From Eubacteriales bacterium (GTDB lineage Bacteria; Bacillota; Clostridia; Oscillospirales; Oscillospiraceae): a DNA stretch of 49,721 nucleotides. The notes beneath the pieces are model-generated. The model did no database searches. It was not told the DNA's origin and worked only from the letters and a program-made list of their open reading frames with translations. Location of the stretch: positions 19,322 to 69,042 of the forward strand of contig JAUNNH010000012.1 in assembly GCA_030531505.1 (NCBI GenBank), given 5' to 3'. Below, piece after piece: positions 33,360 through 43,142 of this stretch. The position numbers were made by a program, and so were the translations under genes. How positions within the stretch are numbered: position 1 is the stretch's first letter; each line of letters starts with the position of its first letter.

Positions 33360-33902
33360 ATGAAAAGGCAAAGCTATACGATCGCGTTCTGCGCGCTGAT
33401 GGCGGCGCTGGGCGCGGCGCTTATGACGACGGGCGGGCTGATCCCGGTCGCGACCTACTGCTCGCCGCTGCTGGCGGGGCTGCTCCTGCTACCGGTGCTG
33501 GTCGAGTTCGGGCAGCGCGAGGCCTGGATGGTCTGGGCTGTCACGGCGGCGCTCTCGCTGATCCTGAGCCCCGACAAGGAGGCCGGGAGCATGTACCTCT
33601 TCCTGGGCTGGTACCCGATCCTCAAGCCGGCTTTCGACCGCATCCGGCCGAAGGCTATGGGCTTTCTGGCTAAGATCGCCGTGTTCACGGCCGCCTTCGC
33701 CCTGATGTATGCGCTGCTGTATTTTGTTTTTCAGCTCGACCAGGTCATGGAAGATATGCAGGAGCTGAGCCTTGCGCTGAACCTCGCCCTCGACGCGCTG
33801 CTCGTCGTGGTCATGCAGCTCTATGATTTTATCCTGGGCCGCCTGCTGCCGCTTTATGTGTATCGTCTGCGCCCGCGGCTGAAGCTGCCGCCGAAGAACT
33901 GA
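33360..33902 (+). CDS. Integral membrane protein, ECF-component-like
   Basis: A 180-residue protein with five or six hydrophobic helices and a basic tail (RLRPRLKLPPKN). The small Ala/Gly-rich N-terminal helices (MAALGAALMTTGGLIP) recall ECF S components and other small transporter subunits. A specific family is not recognised and no ECF ATPase is near. It is co-transcribed with cls, 13 bases apart, and so may serve membrane or envelope function. Confidence 0.7.
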   Translation: MKRQSYTIAFCALMAALGAALMTTGGLIPVATYCSPLLAGLLLLPVLVEFGQREAWMVWAVTAALSLILSPDKEAGSMYLFLGWYPILKPAFDRIRPKAMGFLAKIAVFTAAFALMYALLYFVFQLDQVMEDMQELSLALNLALDALLVVVMQLYDFILGRLLPLYVYRLRPRLKLPPKN

Positions 33903-33914
33903 TTCTCTGCCGAA

Positions 33915-33946
33915 AGGCCCGGCTGTCTTTTTGGACGGCCGGGCCT
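33915..33946. terminator. Stem-loop terminator between convergent genes
   Basis: AGGCCCGGCTGTC pairs with its near-perfect partner (one G-T wobble) around a T-rich loop. On the minus strand it is followed by TTTCGG, on the plus strand by TCAAATTC, so neither U-tract is strong. Confidence 0.65.
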
Positions 33947-33977
33947 CAAATTCTTCAAAGCCTTTCCTTTCTGCCTG

Positions 33978-35117
33978 TCAAAAACTGTGTGCCGTCAGCC
34001 ATGTCACCGCCGTTTCAACCAGATCGGTGATGTCTGTGCCGTCGGCTGTGATGACCGTCTGCTTTTCCAGTCCCTTGTGGAAATCAACGTGCTCAAGCTC
34101 CGCGATGGCGTTTTTCAGATAATTGTTGTCATCCGAAAATCCGGGATCCGGCTGGATCTGGCAGATGCTCCAGGCCTGCAGGATCGCGCAGACGGGAACG
34201 CCGTGGTACAAAAGTCCCTTGTACCGCTCGATCTCGCTCTGCGGGATAGGAGCGCTTTCCCGGTAGAGCCGCATGGCCTCCGCAAGGGCCTGCTTCTCCT
34301 CGCCAGTCAGAGGCTCTGCGCTGTTCGCGGTCTTTGTATTGTCTAGGACCTGTTCCAGCGTGCTCATGCCGGAGAGGACCGCGATGACGTCCTCCTTCTC
34401 CAGACAGAAACGCACGGCCCAGGAAGCGATGCTCCAGTCTGGATGGACAGCTTTCAGTACGCTCTCCGCTCTCTCCGGCAGCCTGGCAAGTCCGCCGCCC
34501 TTGACAGCCTCCATGATGACGACCTTCCGGCCGTGCTTGCGGATCACCTCGTAGCAGGGGCCGGCCTGCACCAGTTCGCTGTCCCAGTCGATGGGGTTGA
34601 GCGCGATCTGGACAAACTCGATCTCCGGGTGCTCCGTCAGCACGCGGTCCAGCAGCTTGGCGGAGGAATGGAAGGAGATGCCCAAGTGGCGGATTTTCCC
34701 GTCGTCCTTCCACTTTTTCGCGTGATCAAACAGGTGGGTCGTCTTCACGATACCGCCTTTGCCGTCATAACCGTCGTAGTAGACAGTTTGAATGTTGTGG
34801 AGCAGATAGTAATCGATATAGTCCACGCCCAGATTGTCCAGCTGGCTCCGGAAGGTCTCTTCGATCTTCTCCTCCGGGACAAGCATAAAGGTCGGGAACT
34901 TTGTCGCGACCGTAAAGCTCTCCCTCGGATGCCGCTCCACCAGGGCCTTTCGGGTCGCCTCTTCGCTCTTCCCGTTGTGATAGACAAAGCTTGTGTCAAA
35001 GTAGGTGTACCCGGCGTCCAGAAACGCATCCACCATTTGGTTCAGCTGCTCATAGTCGAAATCGGTCGGCCCGGATAGCACCGGAAGCCGCATCATGCCA
35101 AAGCCCAGGTTCTTCAT
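33978..35117 (-). CDS. Aldo/keto reductase
   Basis: A 379-residue NADPH-type oxidoreductase of the AKR fold. The catalytic tetrad is visible: DTS (Asp), SFVYHNGKSE (Tyr), VATKFP (Lys) and YYLLHN (His). LGISFHSSAKLLDRVL and AVKGGGLA are typical of the subgroup common in gut Firmicutes, which often has an extra C-terminal domain, here with Cys residues (VPVCAILQAWSICQ). The ATG at 35117 follows AGGAGGAGATC. It ends a four-gene operon with lower GC than its neighbours. Confidence 0.88.
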   Translation of the reverse strand: MKNLGFGMMRLPVLSGPTDFDYEQLNQMVDAFLDAGYTYFDTSFVYHNGKSEEATRKALVERHPRESFTVATKFPTFMLVPEEKIEETFRSQLDNLGVDYIDYYLLHNIQTVYYDGYDGKGGIVKTTHLFDHAKKWKDDGKIRHLGISFHSSAKLLDRVLTEHPEIEFVQIALNPIDWDSELVQAGPCYEVIRKHGRKVVIMEAVKGGGLARLPERAESVLKAVHPDWSIASWAVRFCLEKEDVIAVLSGMSTLEQVLDNTKTANSAEPLTGEEKQALAEAMRLYRESAPIPQSEIERYKGLLYHGVPVCAILQAWSICQIQPDPGFSDDNNYLKNAIAELEHVDFHKGLEKQTVITADGTDITDLVETAVTWLTAHSF

Positions 35118-35139
35118 GTCGATCTCCTCCTGTAAACTC

Positions 35140-35508
35140 TTAATACGTGGAAGCGCGGGAGCTGCTGAATTTCCAGCGCCCATTTTCTTTCCTCAGTGTA
35201 AAGTCTCCCCGCAGGCGCCAGCTGTGCTTCCCGCCGCCATAAACGGCAGCCAGCACCCGGCTCCTGCCGATCATGCTTGCTTGATCCCCGGCCACGGTGA
35301 CCTCGATACTGTCATGCTCTGCCGCGAAGTAGTGGAAGGTCCCATCCAGAAGACCCTTCAAAAACGTCTCGGCTGACTGCTTCACGCCGGTCATGTGAAG
35401 CAGCGTATAGTCGTCTGTCATCAGGCTGCGCAGGCCGTCCGCGTTCTTTTCGATCATGTACTGCCAGTATTTCCTGTACAGTTCGCGGATCCATTCTGCA
35501 TCATCCAT
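35140..35508 (-). CDS. SnoaL/NTF2-like small protein
   Basis: A 122-residue cone-shaped NTF2-fold protein. MDDAEWIRELYRKYWQYMIE and MTDDYTLLHMTG, ending in a beta sheet with WRLRGDFTLRKENGRWKF, are the DUF4440/SnoaL-like pattern. Members bind small hydrophobic ligands or act as isomerases or hydratases; nothing here defines which. The ATG at 35508 follows AGAGGGAAT and sits one base after the acetyltransferase stop. Confidence 0.8.
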   Translation of the reverse strand: MDDAEWIRELYRKYWQYMIEKNADGLRSLMTDDYTLLHMTGVKQSAETFLKGLLDGTFHYFAAEHDSIEVTVAGDQASMIGRSRVLAAVYGGGKHSWRLRGDFTLRKENGRWKFSSSRASTY

Positions 35509-35509
35509 T

Positions 35510-36094
35510 TTATTCCCTCTGTTCCGCCGGGTCAAGCATACGGATCACTTTTGCCGGGACGCCGCCCACAACGGCATAATCGGGCACGTCCTTTGTGACG
35601 ACCGCACCTGCCGCAACGACAGCATAGGCCCCGATCGTGACTCCTGGGCAGATCGTGACGTTCATGCCGAGCCAGGCGTTCTTCTTAACCAACACTTTTC
35701 CGTAGGTATACCGGGTGTGGCGCTCGTTCATGTCATGGTTAATCGTGGCGATCCGCAATCCAGGAGCCGCCATGGAGCCATCCTCAAATTCGATTCCTCC
35801 GGATGCGGAGAGGATCGCGGAATGGTTGATGAAAACGCCCTTTCCGAACTTGACCCGATTTCCGAAATCGCAGATGAACGGAGTGAGGATCCGCACGTCA
35901 TCCAGTTTCCGGCCAAACAGCTCTTCCAGGTATCCCATATAGGCAGGATCGTCAGGCATCGCGGCATTGGCCTTGGCGCAGAGCGTTCTCGCACGCATCA
36001 TTTCTTCCACGGCCTCTTTGAAATAGGCCTCCCGGGTATCCGTCGGCCCGCCCTTGTCCATCAGTTCGTATACATAGCCTTTTTGATAATCCAT
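35510..36094 (-). CDS. Sugar O-acetyltransferase (hexapeptide-repeat, maltose/galactoside type)
   Basis: A 194-residue left-handed beta-helix acetyltransferase. An N-terminal helical cap (RARTLCAKANAAMPDDP) is followed by hexapeptide turns FGKGVFINHSAILSASGG and WLGMNVTICPGVTIGAYAVV. The catalytic His is in TINHDM and the ending is GGVPAKVIR. It transfers acetyl from CoA to a sugar or related hydroxyl. The ATG at 36094 follows TGAGGAG; the upstream in-frame extension overlaps the flavodoxin gene. Confidence 0.88.
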   Translation of the reverse strand: MDYQKGYVYELMDKGGPTDTREAYFKEAVEEMMRARTLCAKANAAMPDDPAYMGYLEELFGRKLDDVRILTPFICDFGNRVKFGKGVFINHSAILSASGGIEFEDGSMAAPGLRIATINHDMNERHTRYTYGKVLVKKNAWLGMNVTICPGVTIGAYAVVAAGAVVTKDVPDYAVVGGVPAKVIRMLDPAEQRE

Positions 36095-36105
36095 CTGTTT
36101 TCTCC

Positions 36106-36627
36106 TCACAGCAGGCCGTTTGCAGAAAGCCAGCGCTTTACTGCCTCTTTGGAATCGGCCGCGCTGCTTCCCGTGATGGCCAGACCGCTCTTCACAGTCG
36201 CACCGGGGCAAGTGCGTTTGATGTCGCGCTCGCTGCCGCCCATGCCGCTGCCCTCGTTGGTGCAGAGCGGCAGGATGGTTTTGCCGGAGAAATCGTAATG
36301 CTCAAGGAAACTGAAGACGGCCATCGGCATGGTGCCCCAGTAGTTCGGGTAGGCAAGCACGATGGTATCATACCCGTCGATGGAGTCCGGCAGGGAAACG
36401 AGCTCCGGTCTGGCCTTTGCCCGCAGATCCCTCTTGGCCTCTTCGATGCAGGTCATGTAGACCGGCGAGTAGGGATTCTTCATTTCGATTTTGAAGCTGT
36501 CCGCCGGGAGCAGCTCTTTCATGATGCTGCAGACGATCTCCGTGTTGCCCACTTTGACATAGCGCATCGCGCCGCCGAAGTAGTTCTCATCCGCTCTGGA
36601 ATAATAGGCAATCAAAGTTTTGGACAT
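36106..36627 (-). CDS. Flavodoxin
   Basis: A 173-residue FMN-binding protein of the long-chain type. It has KTLIAYYSRADENYF at the start (phosphate-binding strand-loop), YDTIVLAYPNYWGTMPMAV around the isoalloxazine and LCTNEGSGMGGSERDIK at the other side. It carries single electrons at low potential. First gene of the leftward operon, with its own promoter facing the LysR gene. The ATG at 36627 follows AGGAGGAACGC; the frame open upstream lacks support. Confidence 0.9.
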   Translation of the reverse strand: MSKTLIAYYSRADENYFGGAMRYVKVGNTEIVCSIMKELLPADSFKIEMKNPYSPVYMTCIEEAKRDLRAKARPELVSLPDSIDGYDTIVLAYPNYWGTMPMAVFSFLEHYDFSGKTILPLCTNEGSGMGGSERDIKRTCPGATVKSGLAITGSSAADSKEAVKRWLSANGLL

Positions 36628-36657
36628 TATGCGTTCCTCCTGTTCGGTTCTGCCTTC

Positions 36658-36686
36658 ATTATACGCAACGCCTATTGCATTGTCCA
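36658..36686 (-). promoter_or_regulatory. Promoter of the flavodoxin operon
   Basis: Minus-strand TGGACA and a perfect TATAAT are separated by 17 bases, ending about 30 bases ahead of the flavodoxin ATG. Its -35 overlaps the LysR promoter. Confidence 0.75.
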
Positions 36687-36704
36687 ATTGAAATGCTGTA
36701 TAAT
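36675..36704 (+). promoter_or_regulatory. LysR gene promoter with LysR-box-like inverted repeat
   Basis: TTGCAT and TATAAT are separated by 18 bases. The spacer holds GCATT (36677-36681) and AATGC (36692-36696), an inverted repeat of LysR-box form placed between the two divergent promoters. Confidence 0.6.
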
Positions 36705-36735
36705 TGATTTAATTCTTAAATAATAGGAGTAGACG

Positions 36736-37623
36736 ATGACAACGAAACAGATCGACTGCTGTATAGAGCTTGCCCGGACACTGAACTTCAGCCGGGCAGC
36801 GGAGAACAGGTTTGTCAGCCAGCCGACCCTGACCTATCAGATCAAACTATTGGAAGAAGAGGTTGGCTTCACGATCTTTGAACGCGGCGGGAAAGGCGTG
36901 GCATTGACGCCTGCGGGAGCGCAGTTCGTCTCTTTTCTGGCCGGCATGCGGGAGGATCTGAAACGCGCCATAGAGCAGGGACAGAATTTCAGCGTGACCT
37001 ACCGGGACAGCATTTCCATCAGCCTCATGGTGCGGCAGGCCGTATACTTTCTCCCGGAGGCCATACGGCTGTTCTCGGAAACAAACAGCGACGTGCAGAT
37101 CGCGCCCGTATTCCAGTATGAAAACGGGGTCGGGTCCTTTCTGAGAAATGAAGTGGATATCCTGTTTGCGCTGAAAGAGCAGACGAAACACATCCCGGGC
37201 ATCGTTGTCCATGAGCTGTTCGAAAGCCGCATTTATCTGATCGCGGACAGAACCGACCCGCTCGCCGGGAAGAACATCATTCGGGAAGAGGATCTCTACG
37301 GACGCAGCCTGATGGTGGGCGGCGGTTCGCCTCCCGCCCTGAGGGCTGTCCAAAACCGATTGATAGACACCGGAAAGATCCGGTATTTCAACAGTCCGGA
37401 TCATGACACGACCCTTACAAACGTTGCCGCCGGGAGGGGCGTATGCCTCGCCCCCGGTTTTCTGAACGACCACAGCGGCCAGTTTGCATGGATACCGTTT
37501 GACTGCAAAGAGAGCTTTTCCTGTGTTCTGTGTACCCATAAAGCGGATAAGCGGCCAAGCGTATCGGCGTTTATTGCTGTTTTGAACGACTTGTATCGAG
37601 AGGCTGTGGCATTCCCTCTGTAA
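36736..37623 (+). CDS. LysR-family transcriptional regulator
   Basis: A 295-residue regulator. Residues 1-60 form the winged HTH (CCIELARTLNFSRAAENRFVSQPTLTYQIKLLEEEVG). The rest is the periplasmic-binding-like effector domain. Divergent placement, with an inverted repeat in the shared intergenic region, suggests it controls the flavodoxin/AKR operon and itself. The effector is unknown. Base composition is visibly less GC-rich than that of the genes on either side. Confidence 0.92.
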   Translation: MTTKQIDCCIELARTLNFSRAAENRFVSQPTLTYQIKLLEEEVGFTIFERGGKGVALTPAGAQFVSFLAGMREDLKRAIEQGQNFSVTYRDSISISLMVRQAVYFLPEAIRLFSETNSDVQIAPVFQYENGVGSFLRNEVDILFALKEQTKHIPGIVVHELFESRIYLIADRTDPLAGKNIIREEDLYGRSLMVGGGSPPALRAVQNRLIDTGKIRYFNSPDHDTTLTNVAAGRGVCLAPGFLNDHSGQFAWIPFDCKESFSCVLCTHKADKRPSVSAFIAVLNDLYREAVAFPL

Positions 37624-37729
37624 CCGTTAACTACGGCTTCCTTCATGGACGACGTGTTGACGCGTCGGATAAACGCGGAAAAACGCTGCGCCATCGCAAG
37701 CCCGGCCGCATGAGTTCGGCTGCGGCCTG

Positions 37730-37762
37730 AGGCCCGGCTGCCTTGAACAACCGGGCCTTTCT
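37730..37762 (+). terminator. Terminator downstream of the LysR gene
   Basis: AGGCCCGG and CCGGGCCT arms with a 13-base loop are followed by TTCTG. A preceding GGCCGCA/TGCGGCC stem (37703-37727) may add to it. Confidence 0.7.
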
Positions 37763-37765
37763 GTC

Positions 37766-37795
37766 TTGACGAAAGAGGGGATGGCGTGCTATTTT
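37766..37795 (+). promoter_or_regulatory. Promoter of the exported flavoprotein gene
   Basis: TTGACG and TATTTT are separated by 18 bases, about 45 bases ahead of the start codon. Confidence 0.5.
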
Positions 37796-37840
37796 TAGGA
37801 TTAGCCAGATCGGCAATTCTACACAAGGAGATGCATGCAC

Positions 37841-40051
37841 ATGAAAGAAATTTCCAGACGGAATTTCATCAAGGGTGCGGCTGCGAGCGCGCTGAGCGTC
37901 GCGGCGCTCGGCAAGGTCGGCGGCTTTGCGACGCCGGCTGCGGCGGAGGAGGCCAAGCTCGCCGAACAGTACGCCCCCTTCGATAAGATCCCGGCGGCCT
38001 ACCTCAACCCCCAGCGCACGGATTACCGCACGCACGACAAGGAGCTCACGACCCTCTTTTCCCCGTTCAAGATCGGCAACGTCGAGCTGAACCACCGCAT
38101 GGTGAAGTCCGCCGCGGGCTCCGCCACCTACCTGCCCGGCATGACCGACGAGCTGCTCACCTACTACTTCAACCTCGCCAAGGGCGGCGTCGAGCTGATC
38201 TTTGTGGAGTCGGTCGCCTTCCTGGAGGTCCCCGAGAGCGGCGAGTATGACGAGGAGACCCGCGCCTACCTTGAGAAGCTCGTGAACGGCTGCGCCGAGT
38301 ACGGCGCCAAGCTCGGCTATCAGATCTCCGGCTTCGGCATGGGTGAGAACGAGATGACCATTGAGGACATCCACGCCAAGCAGGCCCGGATGATCCAAGT
38401 CGCGAAGGGCCTCTATGAGGTCGGCTTCCAGGTCATTGAGTACAACTGCGCCGGCTTCAACATGCCCGCGCACTTCCTCTCCCGCTTCCATAACACCCGC
38501 GTCGACGAGTACGGCGGCAAGAGCGTCGAGAACCGCGCCCGCTTCGTCACCGAGATCCTGACCCAGCTCAAGGCCGACTGCCCGGATCTCGCCGTCCAGA
38601 TCCTGATCGACTGCATCGAGGAGAACGACAACATCGCGAACAACCCCACCATCATGACCCTCGATACCGACGTCACCACCCCGCATACCAAGCCCCTCAC
38701 CATCGAGGAGGGCATCGCCGCCGCGAAGCTCTTCGAGGCCGCCGGCGCCGACTCCATGCACCTGCGCATCGGACCGCTCGGCCACCATGTCGCGCAGTTC
38801 GCCTCCGATCTGTACTTCATCCTCAACGGCGTCGAGGGCGCCACCGGCTTCGGCACGCAGTATGACTTCACGCAGGCTTTCCAGGGCGCGGCCATCGGCG
38901 ACACCAGCGGCTGCGGCATCGCGCTCGACATCGCGGCGCGCTATAAGAAGGAGCTCTCGATCCCCGTCGGCGCCGTCACCTATATGGACCCGGCGCACGC
39001 GCCCGACTTTTTTGAACAGGCGCTCGAGGACGGCAAGGTCGACTTCCTGCTGATGAACCGCCCGCTCACCGTCGACATGGACTACGTCAACAAGCTGCGG
39101 GAGGGCCGCCTTGACGAGATCGCGCCCTGCACCCGCTGCCTGCACTGCCACTCCGGCTCCAACGAGATGAACGCGATGTTCTGCTACTGCCGCGTCAACG
39201 CCCTCACGCAGCGCGTCATGCGCGAGGGCGGCCCCGCCACCTACGAGTTGCCGAAGGCGGACACGGTGAAGAAGGTCATGGTCATCGGCGGCGGCCCCGC
39301 CGGCATGGAGGCTGCGCGCATCGCGGCCATGCGCGGCCACGACGTGACGCTGTATGAGAAGAAGGGCATGCTCGGCGGTCTGCTGGACTTCGCGAGCTAT
39401 GTCAAGGGCCCGCACGAGAACCTCGCGGACCTCAAGAACTACCTGATCCGCCAGCTCGAGATCACCGGCGTCACGGTCAAGACCGGCGTCGAGGTCGATC
39501 AGGCGCTCATCGAGGCCGAGGCCCCCGACGCCGTCATCCTCGCGGCCGGCGGTCTGCGCCCCGAGCTCGAGGTCAAGGGCGACGGCAGCGCCCCCATCAT
39601 CGGCATGGACGACTTCCTTTTCGCCGAGATGGGAGAGAACGTCATCGTCTACGGCTCCAACGCCCAGGCCTTCGACGCGGCGCTGTGGCTGACCGTCCAC
39701 AAGAAGAAGGTCAGCATTGTGACGCCCAACACCGCCGACGAGCTGGATATCCAGCAGTCCCAGCACGCCAAGCGCATGATGACCACCGCGCTCTACGCCC
39801 TCGGCGTGCACTCCTGGCCCGAGGCTGCGATCAAGGAGGTCAAGGACGGCAAGGCCATCGTCAGCATCGAGGCAGGCGTGGATATGGAAATCCCCTGCGA
39901 CGCGATCGTGAACGCGGGCGATATGCTCCCGAACACGGCGCTTCTTGACGGCATCTCCGTTGCCGAGACCTATGCCATCGGCGACTGCGCCAATCCCTTC
40001 AATATCGCGCTGGCTATCCGCGGCGGCAACGACGCGGGCCGCGCCGTGTAA
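37841..40051 (+). CDS. Tat-signal old-yellow-enzyme-family FMN/FAD/Fe-S oxidoreductase
   Basis: A 736-residue flavoprotein. The N-terminus SRRNFIKGAAASALSVAALG is a twin-arginine signal, so the folded, cofactor-loaded enzyme is probably exported. Residues about 70-410 are the OYE barrel (FSPFKIGNVELNHRMVKSA; NTRVDEYGGKSVENRARF). CTRCLHCH with a later FCYC supplies Fe-S cysteines near 430. From about 480 an FAD/NAD(P) half follows (VMVIGGGPAGMEAARIAAMRGH). The domain order is that of 2,4-dienoyl-CoA reductase, BaiCD and trimethylamine dehydrogenase. The first cysteines are CxxCxxC, slightly unusual. ATG 37841 is chosen because AAGGAG is 10 bases away; ATG 37835 would be only 4. Substrate unknown. 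Confidence 0.88.
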   Translation: MKEISRRNFIKGAAASALSVAALGKVGGFATPAAAEEAKLAEQYAPFDKIPAAYLNPQRTDYRTHDKELTTLFSPFKIGNVELNHRMVKSAAGSATYLPGMTDELLTYYFNLAKGGVELIFVESVAFLEVPESGEYDEETRAYLEKLVNGCAEYGAKLGYQISGFGMGENEMTIEDIHAKQARMIQVAKGLYEVGFQVIEYNCAGFNMPAHFLSRFHNTRVDEYGGKSVENRARFVTEILTQLKADCPDLAVQILIDCIEENDNIANNPTIMTLDTDVTTPHTKPLTIEEGIAAAKLFEAAGADSMHLRIGPLGHHVAQFASDLYFILNGVEGATGFGTQYDFTQAFQGAAIGDTSGCGIALDIAARYKKELSIPVGAVTYMDPAHAPDFFEQALEDGKVDFLLMNRPLTVDMDYVNKLREGRLDEIAPCTRCLHCHSGSNEMNAMFCYCRVNALTQRVMREGGPATYELPKADTVKKVMVIGGGPAGMEAARIAAMRGHDVTLYEKKGMLGGLLDFASYVKGPHENLADLKNYLIRQLEITGVTVKTGVEVDQALIEAEAPDAVILAAGGLRPELEVKGDGSAPIIGMDDFLFAEMGENVIVYGSNAQAFDAALWLTVHKKKVSIVTPNTADELDIQQSQHAKRMMTTALYALGVHSWPEAAIKEVKDGKAIVSIEAGVDMEIPCDAIVNAGDMLPNTALLDGISVAETYAIGDCANPFNIALAIRGGNDAGRAV

Positions 40052-40073
40052 GCAGAATCCCGATCAAAGCTCT

Positions 40074-40112
40074 CCGGGCGCCTCGTTCGAGGCGCCCGGT
40101 TTTTTTTTTTTT
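40074..40112 (+). terminator. Strong terminator of the flavoprotein gene
   Basis: CCGGGCGCCTCG and CGAGGCGCCCGG (12 bp) are followed by thirteen T. Confidence 0.95.
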
Positions 40113-40115
40113 GTA

Positions 40116-40144
40116 TTGTCAAAAAAATAATAAAAAAGTATCAT
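40116..40144 (+). promoter_or_regulatory. Promoter of the metal-efflux operon
   Basis: TTGTCA and TATCAT are separated by 17 A-rich bases. The start is near 40151, ahead of the operator. Confidence 0.75.
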
Positions 40145-40164
40145 AATAACAAAAAACAGAGTAG

Positions 40165-40186
40165 CATATGAACAGTAATTCATATG
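40165..40186. promoter_or_regulatory. SmtB/ArsR-type operator
   Basis: CATATGAA and TTCATATG form a perfect inverted repeat with a 6-base spacer, very like the ATATGAAC-type operators of metal-sensing ArsR/SmtB repressors. It lies between the transcription start and the repressor gene, consistent with autorepression. Confidence 0.85.
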
Positions 40187-40203
40187 AACGGAGGCGCATG
40201 TGT

Positions 40204-40545
40204 ATGCCCCATGACCATGGCGAGCTGCTGCTCCGGGTCAAGACCGAGCTCCCGACCGACGAGCTGCTGGCGGACCTGAGCGATCTGTTCAAGCTCTTCG
40301 CCGACTCCACCCGCGTCAAGATCCTCTACGCGCTCTTCGAGTCTGAGATGTGCGTGTGTGCGATCGCGGAGCTGCTGGGGATGACCCAGTCGGCGATCTC
40401 CCACCAGCTGCGCATCCTCAAGGACGCCAATCTCGTCGCAAACCGGCGCGAGGGCAAGACCATCTACTATTTCCTGTCCGACGATCATGTGCGCACGATC
40501 ATCGCGCAGGGCTTTGAGCATCTCATCGAAAAACACGATCATTAA
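40204..40545 (+). CDS. ArsR/SmtB-family metal-sensing repressor
   Basis: A 113-residue winged-helix repressor. The recognition region is CAIAELLGMTQSAISHQLRILK. The last helix has DDHVRTIIAQGFEHLIEKH, which fits the alpha-5 metal-site pattern DxHx10HxxE seen in zinc and cobalt sensors of the CzrA/SmtB type. A CVC pair before the HTH resembles the alpha-3 site of CadC-like members. ATG 40204 has GGAGG 9 bases upstream; ATG 40198 would be only 3 bases from it. It controls the downstream chaperone and P-type ATPase. Confidence 0.9.
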   Translation: MPHDHGELLLRVKTELPTDELLADLSDLFKLFADSTRVKILYALFESEMCVCAIAELLGMTQSAISHQLRILKDANLVANRREGKTIYYFLSDDHVRTIIAQGFEHLIEKHDH

Positions 40546-40561
40546 TTAGGAGGAACAGACC

Positions 40562-40779
40562 ATGAAGAAGACCTTTAAGCTGGAGGACCTGGACTGCGCC
40601 AACTGCGCCGCCAAGATGGAGAACGCGATCAAGAAGCTCGACGGCGTGAAGGACGCGACCGTGAGCTTCATGACCCAGAAGATGACGATCGAGGCCGACG
40701 ACGAGCGCTTCGACGAGGTCGTAAAGGCCGCTGTCAAGTGCATCGCCAAGGTGGAGCCGGACTGCCGGGTCATCCTGAA

Positions 40780-40783
<4 letters not shown>
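40562..40783 (+). CDS. HMA-domain metallochaperone-like protein
   Basis: A 73-residue ferredoxin-like HMA domain. The metal-binding CxxC is in LEDLDCANCAAKMENAI, near residues 12-15. It has the length and fold of CopZ, but it stands directly before a P-type ATPase that lacks this domain. It therefore probably acts as the ATPase's detached N-terminal domain or its metal-delivery partner. The ribosome binding site is TAGGAGGAAC. Its stop overlaps the ATPase ATG (ATGA). Confidence 0.92.
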
Positions 40784-42621
<1,838 letters not shown>

Positions 42622-42645
42622 GCGAACGAACAGAATAAGCGAACA

Positions 42646-42679
42646 AAAAAGGATCACCGCCGCGGCGGTGATCCTTTTT
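42646..42679. terminator. Bidirectional terminator
   Basis: AAAAAGGATCACCGCC pairs with its perfect complement around GC, giving T5 tails on both strands. It ends the efflux operon and the convergent XRE/membrane gene pair. Confidence 0.93.
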
Positions 42680-42689
42680 GCGCCGTTTC

Positions 42690-43142
42690 TTACTCGTCCT
42701 CGGGCTCGGCGTTGAGCTTCGCCTGGCGTTTCTTCATCGCGGCGGCGGAGAGCTGCAGCGCGGCGAAGCAGAGCACGGCGACCAGCACAAAGGTGATGGC
42801 GGCGCCGCCGAGCGAGATCCTCACATTGCCGCTCCGGCGCTCGATCACAAAGAACCAGATCGTGGCCATGACGAGACCCGCGACCAGCGAGATCACCAGG
42901 TTGGTCCTGGCATCCGCGCGCAGCCGCCGGTCCCAGATCCCGGCGCGCATGCAGCCGATCATTACGTAGAGATTGGCCAGCATGAACACAACCCACTCCC
43001 CGGCGACGGTTTTCCAGTCGTCGGACAGGATCGTCTGCACCGCAATGGCGACGAGCAGGCCCGTGAAGCAGAACCAGTAGCCGTTGTGCTCGATCTTGAG
43101 GAGCTGCTGCTCCTGCATCTCATCCAGATTACTTTTCTTCAT
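42690..43142 (-). CDS. Four-helix membrane protein (DUF6773-like) paired with XRE regulator
   Basis: A 150-residue membrane protein with four hydrophobic helices in two pairs (about 22-40, 55-70, 85-103 and 115-135). A short acidic/glutamine-rich start (DEMQEQQLLKIEHNGYW) and a basic tail flank them. The layout and the XRE neighbour match the poorly known DUF6773 type. It overlaps the regulator gene by 14 bases, so translation is coupled. The ATG follows GGAGGAAGAGG. The role is unknown. Confidence 0.75.
   Translation of the reverse strand: MKKSNLDEMQEQQLLKIEHNGYWFCFTGLLVAIAVQTILSDDWKTVAGEWVVFMLANLYVMIGCMRAGIWDRRLRADARTNLVISLVAGLVMATIWFFVIERRSGNVRISLGGAAITFVLVAVLCFAALQLSAAAMKKRQAKLNAEPEDE

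Noticed and set aside
37643-39811. A 722-codon minus-strand frame opposite the exported flavoprotein
   Set aside because: It is an antisense artefact of high GC; the plus strand has intact OYE, Fe-S and FAD motifs.
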